NCBI GenBank assembly: GCA_035489755.1
Contig: DATGZK010000077.1
Location: forward strand, 124,001 to 188,000
Direction: 5' to 3'
Origin: UBA9160 sp035489755
GTDB lineage: Bacteria; Myxococcota_A; UBA9160
DNA: 64,000 nucleotides
The position numbers and the translations under genes are program-made. A model generated the notes under the pieces. It was not told where the DNA came from and made no database searches. It saw nothing but the letters and a program-made list of their open reading frames with translations. Shown piece after piece: positions 16,595 through 25,507 of this stretch (positions are counted from its first letter, which is position 1; every line of letters starts with the position of its first letter).

Positions 16595-16831
16595 CTACAG
16601 CTCCTCGTCTTCGCTCACGGATTTCACGAACACGGGGTGAGGCGCGTAGTTCGGCCCTCCGTCCCAACCAGGAATTGTTGCGGCCTGTGCAATCCAGGAG
16701 TGTGCGACGTGGTCGTCGACCAGTACCTCGTTCCCGTCGAAGCCGAAGGCGATGCTGTCCCACAGCTCGCGCCCCCCGCTTTCCCACCACAGCTTCGCGG
16801 GGTTTTCGAACTCGATCGCGAGCTTGACCAT
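16595..16831 (-). CDS. small 78-residue protein of unknown function
   Basis: A short, acidic, tryptophan-rich protein with no domain I recognise. It starts MVKLAIEFENPAKLWWESGGRELW, continues FGFDGNEVLVDDHVAHSWIAQA and ends FVKSVSEDEEL. A GGAGG stands six bases before the ATG, which is the reason to believe it and to cut off the 106 low-complexity codons upstream in the same frame. It precedes the second alpha/beta hydrolase on the same strand by 7 bp, so the two are probably cotranscribed. It could be a small subunit or a stand-alone binding protein. Confidence 0.6.
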   Translation of the reverse strand: MVKLAIEFENPAKLWWESGGRELWDSIAFGFDGNEVLVDDHVAHSWIAQAATIPGWDGGPNYAPHPVFVKSVSEDEEL

Positions 16832-17115
16832 GAGACCTCCGCAGGGCTTGCGGGAGAGGTAATCCGGGGCGGGCGCGCGCGCCACCCCGACGGCTGCGGA
16901 AGACGCGGCGGGCTGCCAGACGCCCGCGCCCGCTCCGCCCCGACGGCGAAGACCGCCCGAGGCGGCGGAGCTGCGATCTCGATCGCGCGCCCGCACATCG
17001 ACTGTGTGTTCGGCAGGCGGCGCTCGGGCCTCCAGCGCGCACGTGCGGCAGTATAGGAGCCTGTGCAGACCCGCTCCGGGTCTGCTCTCGCTACCCGCAC
17101 GGAGAGAGCTGTATC

Positions 17116-18636
17116 GTGCAGACTTCGCCCTCTTCCGAGAACCCGACACGCGCGGTCATCGTCCTTCTCGACAGCCTCCGCCGCGATCTCATCGAGCCGT
17201 ACGGCGGGCGCGAGTTTGCGACACCGAACCTCGCGCGTTTTGCGCGACGTGCGGTGCGATTCGACCGACACTATGTCGGGTCGCTCCCCTGCATGCCCGC
17301 GCGCCATGACATCCTGTGCGGGGCGCTCGATTTTCTGTGGAAACCCTGGGGTTCGATCGAGCTCTGGGAAGAGCCGATCACGGTGCCGCTGCGTCGCGCG
17401 GGCGTTGTGACGAAGCTCGTGACTGACCACCCGCACCTCTTCGAGACGGGCGGTGAGAACTACCATACGGACTTCACCGCGTGGGACTACAAGCGCGGTC
17501 ACGAAAGCGACCCTTGGCGCACGCGTCCGGACCCCTCGTGGGCCGGGGCGCCGAGTTTTGGGCGCGGGCACATGCCCTACGATGACTCGCGCGGCTATTT
17601 CCGAGACGAAGCGGACTTTCCGGGGCCACGGACGATGAGTGCCGCGGCGCGCTGGCTCGAAGCCGATGCCTCGCATCACGATCGCTTCCTGCTCTTCGTC
17701 GACGAGTTCGACCCGCACGAGCCCTTCGATACGCCCGAGCCCTACGCCTCGATGTATGACCCCGACTGGAAGGAGGCCCATCTCATCTGGCCCCCCTATG
17801 TCGCGGGGGGCGTTGCGAAGGGCGTCCTCACCCCCGCGCAGGCTCGCCAAGTGAGGGCTTGCTACGGCGCGAAGCTCACGATGATCGATGCTTGGCTGGG
17901 ACGCGTCTTGGATGCGCTGGATCGTGCGGAACTGTGGAGCACAACGGCGGTCTTCGTAACGACAGACCACGGCCACTACCTCGGTGAAAAGGACCTCTGG
18001 GGGAAACCAGGTGTCCCCGTCTACGAGCCCCTCGGCCACATCCCCCTCCTCGTCTGGTGGCCTGGGGTCGCTGCCGGCACGCGCTCGGCTCTTACGACGA
18101 GCGTCGACCTTCACGCGACGCTCGCCGACCTTTTCGGTGTGGCCACAAACCGGTACGCCCACGGGCACTCTCTTGTTCCGTTGCTCAAGAGCGAGGCGAC
18201 TGGGGTGCGGGCGTGGGTCCTCGCCGGGATCTATGGCCGGCAAGTGCATCTTGTGGAAGAGAGCCTCAAGTACGTGCGGGGACCCGCGGGCGAGAACGCT
18301 CCCCTTAGCCTCTGGTCCAATCGCTGGTCCACGATGCCGATCCACGGCATGCCGGAGCTTCGCCTTCCCCTCCCCGACGAGCGGGCCTTCCTCGATCGGA
18401 TGCCGGGCTCCCGGATTCCCGTGATCCGGCAACCCTTCGTGAAAGGCGATCCGCTGCCCTATTGGAGCCTCGGTGTCCCTCCCGGCAACTTGCTCTTTGA
18501 CCTGGCCAACGATCCCACCGAAGATCAAAACCTGGCAGCGACTGCGGGGGAGAAGGAGGTGGCCGAGAGACTGCGCGCGGCACTCGTCGAAATAGAGGCG
18601 CCCCGAGACCAGCTCGAGAGATTGGGCTTGCGCTAG
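17116..18636 (+). CDS. sulfatase (formylglycine type)
   Basis: A 506-residue alkaline-phosphatase-superfamily sulfatase. The activation motif CxPxR is intact as C59-M-P-A-R63, the cysteine being converted to formylglycine by a maturase not seen here. Metal ligands are in VLLDSLRRD (about 16-24) and VTTDHGHYLGEKDLWGK. GTG 17116 is the start. No export signal is evident, so a cytoplasmic enzyme is likely. In this setting it would remove a sulfate ester from the compound being degraded. It is divergent from the 78-residue protein gene. Confidence 0.88.
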   Translation: MQTSPSSENPTRAVIVLLDSLRRDLIEPYGGREFATPNLARFARRAVRFDRHYVGSLPCMPARHDILCGALDFLWKPWGSIELWEEPITVPLRRAGVVTKLVTDHPHLFETGGENYHTDFTAWDYKRGHESDPWRTRPDPSWAGAPSFGRGHMPYDDSRGYFRDEADFPGPRTMSAAARWLEADASHHDRFLLFVDEFDPHEPFDTPEPYASMYDPDWKEAHLIWPPYVAGGVAKGVLTPAQARQVRACYGAKLTMIDAWLGRVLDALDRAELWSTTAVFVTTDHGHYLGEKDLWGKPGVPVYEPLGHIPLLVWWPGVAAGTRSALTTSVDLHATLADLFGVATNRYAHGHSLVPLLKSEATGVRAWVLAGIYGRQVHLVEESLKYVRGPAGENAPLSLWSNRWSTMPIHGMPELRLPLPDERAFLDRMPGSRIPVIRQPFVKGDPLPYWSLGVPPGNLLFDLANDPTEDQNLAATAGEKEVAERLRAALVEIEAPRDQLERLGLR

Positions 18637-18698
18637 CCGCAAAGGCGTTCTTTCCGCACGCTCTGGACAAACCCCCCCATCCTCCGGATAATGCATTT

Positions 18699-18712
18699 TG
18701 AAACATGTTCCA
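18699..18712. promoter_or_regulatory. KstR-like operator B (upstream of the amidohydrolase)
   Basis: TGAAACATGTTCCA fits TnnAACnnGTTnnA and lies 34 bp before the ATG at 18747, nearly the same distance as operator A to its Rieske gene. TTTGAAACATGTTC is identical to operator A. Confidence 0.6.
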
Positions 18713-18746
18713 TTTTTGACAGGCTCCCAAAACGGGGAGGCACGCC

Positions 18747-19946
18747 ATGGCCCGACCCGCCTTCGCGCTCTTCGACGGCGACAACCACTACTACGAACCC
18801 CGGGACGCCTTCACCCGCTATCTCGAGCCGCGCTACCGCGACAAGGCGGTGCGGGTGCTGCGGCGCGCGGACGGGAGCGAAGAGATCCGGATCGGAGACC
18901 GGGCATTCACCTTCCTTGCGGATATGGAGCTCAACTTCGACACGACCCTTCGCCCCGGATCCCTGCGCGAGTTCCTACGCACGCTGGCGCACGAGAACCC
19001 TGCCGATGCAGACGATGTGCATGTCCCGGTCGACCCCGCCTTCGTAAACCGCGATGCCCGACTCGCGCTGATGGACAAGCAGGGCGTCGAGTCGATCTTC
19101 CTTTTCCCGACGCTCGCTGTGTGCGTGGAACACTTCATGAAGCAGGACGCCGAGCAGACCTATGGCAACCTGCGCGCGTTCAATCGCTGGCTCGACGAGG
19201 AATGGGGCTTCAATCACCGCGGAAGAATTCTGGCCTCCCCGATCATTTCGCTGCTCGATCCGGCGGAAGCGGTGAAGGACCTCGAGTGGGCACTCACGCG
19301 GGACGCGCGCCTTGTGAACATTCGGGTGGGCCCCGCGCATGGGCGATCCCCCGCCGATCCCATCTTTGATCCCTTCTGGGCGCGCGTCAACGAAGCCCAA
19401 ATCACGATCGCCTACCACGTCGGGGAGTCGGGCTACAACGAGATGATGTCCGTGCACTGGGGGGAGGCGCCGAATCCCTCCTCCCACAGCCAGTCGGCCT
19501 TCCAATGGACCAACTTCTACGGCGACCGGCCGATCATGGACACGATCTCCGCTCTCATTCTGCACAACCTGTTTGGGCGTTTTCCGAACGTGCGCATCGT
19601 CTCGGTCGAAAACGGCTCGCTCTGGGTGCCCTACCTGCTGAAGGTGATGGACAAGATGAAGGGCATGGGACGCAACGGACCCTGGCTTGGCGGGCGCGTG
19701 CACGGACGGCCGAGCGAGATCTTTAAACGACACGTCTCTGTCAATCCCTATCACGAAGAGGACCACGTCGCCCTGGCGGAGCTGATCGGCGTGGAGCATG
19801 TGATCTACGGCTCCGACTATCCGCATCCGGAGTGCGTGCCTCATCCTGAGGAGTGGCTCCAGGACATCCAGGGCAAGTTCGCACCGGAGGACCTGCGCCG
19901 GGTGATGCGCGACAACGCGCGCGGCCTCGCCAACCTGCCGGTGTAG
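18747..19946 (+). CDS. amidohydrolase-2 family (ACMSD-like) metal-dependent hydrolase
   Basis: A 399-residue TIM-barrel hydrolase of the ACMSD/LigW-related group. FDGDNHYYEPRDAF gives the metal-binding DxDxHxxE form, AYHVGESGYNEM the middle histidine and HVIYGSDYPHPE the C-terminal Asp/His motif. These enzymes hydrate, hydrolyse or decarboxylate without redox cofactors, and clusters with Rieske and SDR genes are common. GGGGAGG precedes the ATG. It heads a run with SDR, acyl-CoA synthetase, VOC protein and aldehyde dehydrogenase, directly behind operator B. Confidence 0.9.
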   Translation: MARPAFALFDGDNHYYEPRDAFTRYLEPRYRDKAVRVLRRADGSEEIRIGDRAFTFLADMELNFDTTLRPGSLREFLRTLAHENPADADDVHVPVDPAFVNRDARLALMDKQGVESIFLFPTLAVCVEHFMKQDAEQTYGNLRAFNRWLDEEWGFNHRGRILASPIISLLDPAEAVKDLEWALTRDARLVNIRVGPAHGRSPADPIFDPFWARVNEAQITIAYHVGESGYNEMMSVHWGEAPNPSSHSQSAFQWTNFYGDRPIMDTISALILHNLFGRFPNVRIVSVENGSLWVPYLLKVMDKMKGMGRNGPWLGGRVHGRPSEIFKRHVSVNPYHEEDHVALAELIGVEHVIYGSDYPHPECVPHPEEWLQDIQGKFAPEDLRRVMRDNARGLANLPV

Positions 19947-19955
19947 AGGGAAGCC

Positions 19956-20741
19956 GTGGCGCTGGACCCCGTGGAGCGCGAGTTCGAGGACAAGGTGGTG
20001 CTCGTGACGGGCGGTGGGGGCGGCTGTATCGGCGGTCCCACGGCCTTGCGCTTCGCGCAAGAGGGAGCGCGCGTTGCGATCTGCGACATGCACGAGCGGC
20101 GTCTTCGAGAGTGGTCCGAGCGCATTCGCAAGGAGACCTCGGCCCGGGTGCTCGACTTCCAGCTCGACATCGCCGACCGGCCCAAAGTCGACGCCATGAT
20201 CGCGGAGACGACACGCGGGCTCGGTCCGGTCGACCTCCTGATCTGCAACGCGGCAGAAAATAAGCTCGGTCACATGGTCGAGTACGATCCGGCGGATTGG
20301 GACCGGACGATTGAGGTTTCGCTAAGCGCCAACTTCTACCTTTCGCGCAAGGTGCTGCCCGCGATGGTGGAGCGCCGAGGCGGTGGGATCATCCATATCG
20401 GATCCATCGCAGCGTGGGTCGGCGACCCGAACCCCGAGCGCGGCGAGCCTGCCTATGCCGCATCGAAGGCCGCACTTCTCGCCTTGACGCGCAACATCGC
20501 GCACGAGGTCGGGCCCTTTGGCGTGCGCTGTAACGCCATCGCGCTGGGTCTGATCTGGTCACGCTTCGTCGAGAAGTTTGACGCGCAGTTCCGACCCCTG
20601 ATCGAAAAAACTCCGCTGCGGCGCTACGGGCAGACTGCCGACGTCATCGAGTGCATTCTGTTTCTCGCCTCAGACCGCCGCTCGGGCTTCATCACGGGGG
20701 AGTCGGTCAACGTGAGCGGCGGCTTCTACATGCGGCCCTAA
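19956..20741 (+). CDS. SDR-family oxidoreductase with an extended glycine loop
   Basis: A 261-residue short-chain dehydrogenase starting at GTG. The cofactor loop reads TGGGGGCIGG, one residue longer than the usual TGxxxGxG. An AICDMHERR segment follows (aspartate, NAD type), then LICNAAENK for NNAG, the Ser in HIGSIAAW, and AYAASKAA with Tyr-Lys. It ends SGFITGESVNVSGGF. It would act on a hydroxyl or keto group of the pathway. Spacing to the genes before and after is 9 and 13 bp, so it is in one operon with them. Confidence 0.9.
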   Translation: MALDPVEREFEDKVVLVTGGGGGCIGGPTALRFAQEGARVAICDMHERRLREWSERIRKETSARVLDFQLDIADRPKVDAMIAETTRGLGPVDLLICNAAENKLGHMVEYDPADWDRTIEVSLSANFYLSRKVLPAMVERRGGGIIHIGSIAAWVGDPNPERGEPAYAASKAALLALTRNIAHEVGPFGVRCNAIALGLIWSRFVEKFDAQFRPLIEKTPLRRYGQTADVIECILFLASDRRSGFITGESVNVSGGFYMRP

Positions 20742-20754
20742 GGCGCGGGCGAGC

Positions 20755-22407
20755 ATGACCCGCCCTCCCGCCGTCGACCGCTCCACCGGCCTCGTCGAGT
20801 CCGACGTTCGCCCCGAGATCCCTTCTGCTCCTCAGACGATCGCCGAGGTGCTGAACCGCGTCGCGCGGGCGGATCCCGGACGCGAGGCACTCGTCGGCCG
20901 GCATGGCCGCTACAGCTACGCGGAGCTCGACCGCGCCGCAGAGCGCGCGGCATGCGCGCTTGCGGCCCTCGGAGTGACGCCGGGCGCAAGGGTGGCCGCG
21001 TCGCTCCCGAACGACACGGAGATCGTCGTGGCTTTTCTGGCCACGCAGCGCCTGGGCGCGGTCTGGGCGGGCATTAACCGTCCGCTGGCGCCACCGGAGA
21101 AGGTCTACATGCTGGCCGACTGCCAGGCGGCGGTCTTCCTCGCAGACGAGACACCCGCGGCCCAGATCCGCGCGCGGCGGAGCGAACTGCCGGCCCTTCG
21201 CCAGGTCGTGCGTGCGGACCCGGGCGGCGTTTCAGCGAGCGCGCTCGGCCCGGGCGAGCTCTCGTGGCGCGTGCTCCTTGAGAGCGCGTCGACAAGCCGC
21301 CGGCCTGCCTTGCGGCTTGACCCGTTTGCTCCGGCCGCAATCGCCTACACCGGCGGGACCACCGGCTTCCCGAAGGGTGCCGTCCATAGCCAACACAACT
21401 TGCTCGTGCCTGGAGCGGTGGCCCATGCCGAAGGCTGGTGGAGCCCTGAGGAGCGCATGGGCGTGCTGCTGCCCCTCACGATCCTGAATCTCATCGTGCT
21501 GGTTCCGCTGACCGCCTTTCAGATCGGAAGCGCATGCGTGGCGATGGATCGCATCGACCCGCTGGGAATCGCCGAGTGGGTACGGGAGGAGCGGATCGCA
21601 ACCTTCCACGCCGTACCAGCGGTCTTGCACGATCTGCTGACACACCCCGACGTTAGGCCACAGGACCTGGCCTCGCTGACCCGCCCGGAGGTCGGCGGCG
21701 CCGACTGCCCTGACGCTTTCCGAAGGCTCTACCGCGAGCGCTTCGGGCAGGATGTGTCCATCGGCTACGGCATGACGGAGGCACCGACCGCGGTCACGCG
21801 GGCACTGCCGGGGTCGCCCAGCCTCCCCGGGATCTGCGGCAAACCGCTGCCCTGGGTCGAGATCCGGATTCTCGACGAGGCGGGGGCAGAGCTCAAAGCG
21901 GGTGAGGTGGGGGAGATCTGCGTGGCGCCAGCGCGATCGGGTCCGTTCGCGGGGGTGTACACGCCGATGCTCGGCTATTGGAGGAAGCCGCAGGAGACCG
22001 CCGAGGCGCTGCGCGACGGCGTCTACCGTACCGGTGACCTCGGTATGCTCGATCCCGAGGGCACGCTCTTCATTCGTGGACGCAAGAAGGAACTGATCCT
22101 GCGCGGCGGGGCGAACGTCTACCCTGCGGAAATCGAGCGGGTCCTGCACTCCGATTCGCGGGTGCGGGCATGCGCCGTGGTGGGCAAGCCCGATCCGCGA
22201 CTCGGCGAGCGCGTTGTGGCGTTCGTGGAACTCGTACCGGGTGCGGAACTATCGCCGGATGAGCTGCGCGCGCGCTGCGCTGAAGAGCTCGCGCGCTACA
22301 AGGTACCCGAGGAGTTCCGATTCGTGACCGCGATGCCCCGCACACCGATGGGCAAGATCCGAAAGCCAGAACTGCGCGCCTTGCTCGAAGGCAACCGGGA
22401 GGAGTGA
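20755..22407 (+). CDS. AMP-dependent acyl-CoA synthetase/ligase
   Basis: A 550-residue ANL-superfamily adenylating enzyme. The P-loop-like A3 motif is YTGGTTGFPKG (Gly instead of the usual Ser at the third place). A5 is SIGYGMTEAPT, A7 is YRTGDLGML, A8 is GRKKELILRGGANVYPAEIE and the A10 lysine is in PRTPMGKIRKPEL. It would activate a carboxylic acid intermediate to its CoA thioester for beta-oxidation-like steps. It overlaps the VOC gene by one base (TGATG). The exact acid cannot be told. Confidence 0.92.
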   Translation: MTRPPAVDRSTGLVESDVRPEIPSAPQTIAEVLNRVARADPGREALVGRHGRYSYAELDRAAERAACALAALGVTPGARVAASLPNDTEIVVAFLATQRLGAVWAGINRPLAPPEKVYMLADCQAAVFLADETPAAQIRARRSELPALRQVVRADPGGVSASALGPGELSWRVLLESASTSRRPALRLDPFAPAAIAYTGGTTGFPKGAVHSQHNLLVPGAVAHAEGWWSPEERMGVLLPLTILNLIVLVPLTAFQIGSACVAMDRIDPLGIAEWVREERIATFHAVPAVLHDLLTHPDVRPQDLASLTRPEVGGADCPDAFRRLYRERFGQDVSIGYGMTEAPTAVTRALPGSPSLPGICGKPLPWVEIRILDEAGAELKAGEVGEICVAPARSGPFAGVYTPMLGYWRKPQETAEALRDGVYRTGDLGMLDPEGTLFIRGRKKELILRGGANVYPAEIERVLHSDSRVRACAVVGKPDPRLGERVVAFVELVPGAELSPDELRARCAEELARYKVPEEFRFVTAMPRTPMGKIRKPELRALLEGNREE

Positions 22408-22886
22408 TGGCCGTCTTGCGTGTCGGACACCTTGGGATCTGCGTATCCAACCTCGAACGTTCCGTCCGCTTCTATCGGGACCTTTGCGGCTTTCGGCCCC
22501 TCACGGAGGTCCATGTGAAGGGCGAGGAATCGGATCGCCTTTTGCGCTTGCGAGGCGTCGACCAGCGCACGGTGTTTCTCGAGCGCGACGGTCTGCGGCT
22601 TGCGCTTTTCGCGTTCCTGGCGCCGCCGCCTGTGGGCGGCGGCGAGCCTCGCGCGATGAATCAGCTCGGGATGGCGGCGCTCATGCTGCGGGTCGACGAC
22701 CTCGATGCGTCGCTCGAGCGCTTCCGATCTGCCGGCACGCGGGTCCTCGACGACACCTACGTCCACCACCCCGACTATGGTTCGAAGCTCGTCTTCGTCT
22801 GCGACCCGGATGGGACGCTGATCGAATTGATCGAGATTCCCGGTGATCCGTACACACCCTTCGGTCAGCCTTATCACGAAGTTTGA
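22407..22886 (+). CDS. VOC-family (glyoxalase/extradiol dioxygenase fold) protein
   Basis: A 159-residue protein of the vicinal-oxygen-chelate fold. LRVGHLGICVSNLERSVRFYRDLCGF is the N-terminal betaalphabeta unit with metal His in GHLG, and VFVCDPDGTLIELIE the C-terminal unit with the conserved Glu. Members are lyases, isomerases, dioxygenases or epimerases. The stop codon of the acyl-CoA synthetase overlaps its start by one base, so it probably handles a CoA-linked or ring intermediate. The GTG three bases earlier is an alternative start. Confidence 0.87.
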   Translation: MAVLRVGHLGICVSNLERSVRFYRDLCGFRPLTEVHVKGEESDRLLRLRGVDQRTVFLERDGLRLALFAFLAPPPVGGGEPRAMNQLGMAALMLRVDDLDASLERFRSAGTRVLDDTYVHHPDYGSKLVFVCDPDGTLIELIEIPGDPYTPFGQPYHEV

Positions 22887-22898
22887 GGAGGACGATTG

Positions 22899-24323
22899 AT
22901 GCTCGTCTTTGAGAAGTTTCTGATCGGCGGCAGCTGGGTCCGTCCCCACGGATGGGGGTGGTTCGATGTGCATGACGCGTCGACGGAGGAGGTGATCGGC
23001 CGGGTACCGGCGGGCGACGCCGTCGACGCCGATCATGCGGCACGCGCGGCGAGAGCCGCCTTCGAGAGTTGGGCGCTGGCGAAGCCGAAGGATCGAGCGG
23101 AGGCGCTGCGCTGCATCGCGGATGGCGTTCTTGCCCGACGCAAGGATCTCGTCGAGGTGATCATCGGCGAGCTCGGGGCGCCGCGGCCGATGACCGAGCA
23201 GTTCATGGTCGATTTCCCCGCTTCGACCATCCGCTTCTACGCAGATCTGCTCGGTGAGTACTCGTTCGAGGAGAGGATCGGCAACTCCCTCGTGATCAAG
23301 GAGCCTGCCGGCGTCGTCGCAGCAATCACTCCCTGGAACTATCCCCTGCACCAGATTGTGGCGAAGGTGGGTCCTGCCCTCGCCGCGGGCTGCACGGTCG
23401 TCGTAAAGCCGAGCGAGGTGGTCCCGCTCTCCTGTTACATGTTCGCGGAGATCGTCGATCGCGCGGGTGTGCCGCCCGGGGTCTTCAACTTCCTAACGGG
23501 TGCGGGCCCAGTCGTGGGCGAGGCACTCGCCACACATCCGGAAATCGACATGGTGTCCTTCACCGGATCGACCGCCGCGGGCCGCCGCGTGGCGGAGCTC
23601 GCGGCGAAGACGGTAAAGAAGGTCTCCCTCGAGCTCGGCGGAAAGAGCGCGAACGTGATCCTCGACGACGCCGACTTCGAGAAGGCTGTGCGCACGGGAA
23701 CTGCACATGCCTTCATCAACTCGGGCCAAACCTGTGCGTCGTGGACCCGAATGCTGGTTCCACGCGCGCGCCACGACGAAGCCGTACGGCTTGCCAAGGA
23801 GGAGGCCGAGGGCTTTACCCTCGGCGATCCGCGAAGCGGAAACTTCCGCTACGGGCCCCTTGTGTCCAAGGCGCAGCAGGAACGCGTGCGGGCTTACATC
23901 CGGAGCGGCCTCGAGGAGGGGGCAAAGCTCGTGACCGGCGGCCTCGAGCAGCCGGGGGAGCTGCCGAAGGGTTACTACGTGAAACCCACGGTCTTCGCCG
24001 GCGTCAGCAGCCGGATGCGGATCGCCCAGGAGGAGATCTTTGGACCGGTCCTCACCATCATTCCATACGAGGACGAAGAGGACGCGATCCGAATCGCGAA
24101 CGATACGATCTACGGGCTCGGCGGCGCGGTGTGGTCACGCAACCTCGAGCGTGCCAAACGTGTGGCACGGCGAATCCGCACGGCCCAGCTCGACATCAAC
24201 GGTGCGCCGTTCAATCCCATCGCACCCTTCGGGGGCTGCAAGCAGTCGGGGAACGGGCGGGAGCTCGGACGCTACGGCTTGGAGGAGTTCCTCGAACCGA
24301 AGGCGCTGCAGCTCGAGGGCTAG
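22899..24323 (+). CDS. aldehyde dehydrogenase (NAD(P)-dependent)
   Basis: A 474-residue ALDH-superfamily enzyme. It has AITPWNYPLHQIVAKVGPALAAG near 140, the cofactor motif SFTGSTAAGRRV, the catalytic Glu in SLELGGKSANVIL and the Cys in NSGQTCASWTRM, then EEIFGPVLTIIPYE. It oxidises an aldehyde to the acid, which the synthetase two genes upstream could then activate. GAGGAGG precedes the ATG. It closes the operon that starts at 18747, and the next unit has its own operator. Confidence 0.93.
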   Translation: MLVFEKFLIGGSWVRPHGWGWFDVHDASTEEVIGRVPAGDAVDADHAARAARAAFESWALAKPKDRAEALRCIADGVLARRKDLVEVIIGELGAPRPMTEQFMVDFPASTIRFYADLLGEYSFEERIGNSLVIKEPAGVVAAITPWNYPLHQIVAKVGPALAAGCTVVVKPSEVVPLSCYMFAEIVDRAGVPPGVFNFLTGAGPVVGEALATHPEIDMVSFTGSTAAGRRVAELAAKTVKKVSLELGGKSANVILDDADFEKAVRTGTAHAFINSGQTCASWTRMLVPRARHDEAVRLAKEEAEGFTLGDPRSGNFRYGPLVSKAQQERVRAYIRSGLEEGAKLVTGGLEQPGELPKGYYVKPTVFAGVSSRMRIAQEEIFGPVLTIIPYEDEEDAIRIANDTIYGLGGAVWSRNLERAKRVARRIRTAQLDINGAPFNPIAPFGGCKQSGNGRELGRYGLEEFLEPKALQLEG

Positions 24324-24477
24324 CGCGACGGGCGGCGAACCCGAGCGCGGGTGCGCTGTTTTCCCGAGGGCCGCTCCCGCGTGCCGGGGCCAGCGCTTGG
24401 GTCTCGCGTCATCGCTTCGACCTCGCCCCGGCGCGGCCCCAGACCTTTACAGCCCCCCCCGTCCTGGGCCACAATGG

Positions 24478-24497
24478 AACTAGAACGTGTTCTAGTT
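24478..24497. promoter_or_regulatory. KstR-like operator C: perfect 9+2+9 palindrome
   Basis: Arms AACTAGAAC and GTTCTAGTT flank a GT centre and are exactly complementary. The core TAGAACGTGTTCTA fits TnnAACnnGTTnnA and is very close to published mycobacterial KstR sites. It lies about 46 bp before the second Rieske gene. Confidence 0.72.
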
Positions 24498-24543
24498 TTC
24501 CGGCTTCCCGTCATTCCGCGGAGCCGTCGCCGGAGGAGACCCG

Positions 24544-25491
24544 ATGGAGCGCTTCCCCCTTCCGCCGTTTCCGAATGGCTGGTTCAAAGTCTGCTATTCG
24601 GAGGAGCTTCCGGCGAGCGGCGTGCGGCCGGTGCACGCGGCCGGCAGGGACCTTGTGGTCTTTCGGGGCGAGGATGGCAATGCGCGCATCCTCGACGCCT
24701 ACTGCCCGCACCTCGGCGCGCATCTTGGCGTCGGTGGAAAAGTGGTCGAGAACACGATTCGGTGTCCATTCCACGGGTGGCGCTGGAACGGCGACGGGAG
24801 CTGCGCCGAGGTGCCCTACGCCAAACGCATTCCGCCCAAGGCCGAGACTGGATGCTGGCGGGTGCTCGAGCAGAATGGCTTCATCGCCAGCTGGTTCCAT
24901 GCCGAGAATGCCGAGCCGAGCTTTACGCCCGAGCGGATCCCCGAGGTGGGCCACCCCGATTACTCGCTGTTTGGCCGCCGCAAGTGGGAGATCAACGCAC
25001 ACCTTCAGGATCTCTACGAGAACGGCTTCGACGTCGCGCACTTCAAGACGCTGCACGGGATGGAAGTGAAGGGCGTGAATCTCACCGCCGAAGGTCCGAT
25101 CATGAAGCTCCATCTTGAATTCGTGCGCGACGCCGCCGCACAATCGAGTGCGGAGGGAATGGCCACGATTCGCTCGTTCATGTACGGGCCGGGCCTGTCT
25201 CTCACCCGCGTGTCGGGTCTCATCGAGGGCGTCTCCGTGCAGTCTCTCACGCCGATCGATCCGGGAAAGATGGAGCTCACCCACAACTACTACCTGCACA
25301 AGCAGTCCAACCGCGAGATCGCAGAGGGCTTTTTCGATTTCTACGCCAAGGACTGGGAGCTCGACATTCCGCTCTGGAACACCAAGGTCTTCCGTCCGCA
25401 GCCGGTGCTGGCCGAAGGGGATGGCGACATCAGCCGCTTCCGAAAGTGGTATCGCCAGTTCTACTCCGAGGCCGTCGAAGTGAACTTCTAA
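24544..25491 (+). CDS. KshA-like Rieske non-haem iron oxygenase, copy 2
   Basis: A 315-residue paralogue of the Rieske gene at 5.1 kb. Cluster ligands are C54-P-H56 and C74-P-F-H77, and the iron site is N160-x2-D163-x2-H166-x4-H171 (ENGFDVAHFKTLH). Blocks DAYCPHLGAHLGVGG and PYAK-IPPKAET are shared. The catalytic domain diverges more than the Rieske domain, so the two copies likely have different substrates or positions of attack. No ferredoxin reductase is encoded nearby. It is followed at 16 bp by a phosphotriesterase-like hydrolase gene. Confidence 0.9.
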   Translation: MERFPLPPFPNGWFKVCYSEELPASGVRPVHAAGRDLVVFRGEDGNARILDAYCPHLGAHLGVGGKVVENTIRCPFHGWRWNGDGSCAEVPYAKRIPPKAETGCWRVLEQNGFIASWFHAENAEPSFTPERIPEVGHPDYSLFGRRKWEINAHLQDLYENGFDVAHFKTLHGMEVKGVNLTAEGPIMKLHLEFVRDAAAQSSAEGMATIRSFMYGPGLSLTRVSGLIEGVSVQSLTPIDPGKMELTHNYYLHKQSNREIAEGFFDFYAKDWELDIPLWNTKVFRPQPVLAEGDGDISRFRKWYRQFYSEAVEVNF

Positions 25492-25507
25492 GGATCCGGG
25501 AGCCGAG

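Noticed and set aside
16624..18696. A 690-codon open frame on the minus strand
   Set aside because: It is the shadow of the sulfatase, which has clear family motifs in the forward frame. The antisense product has none.
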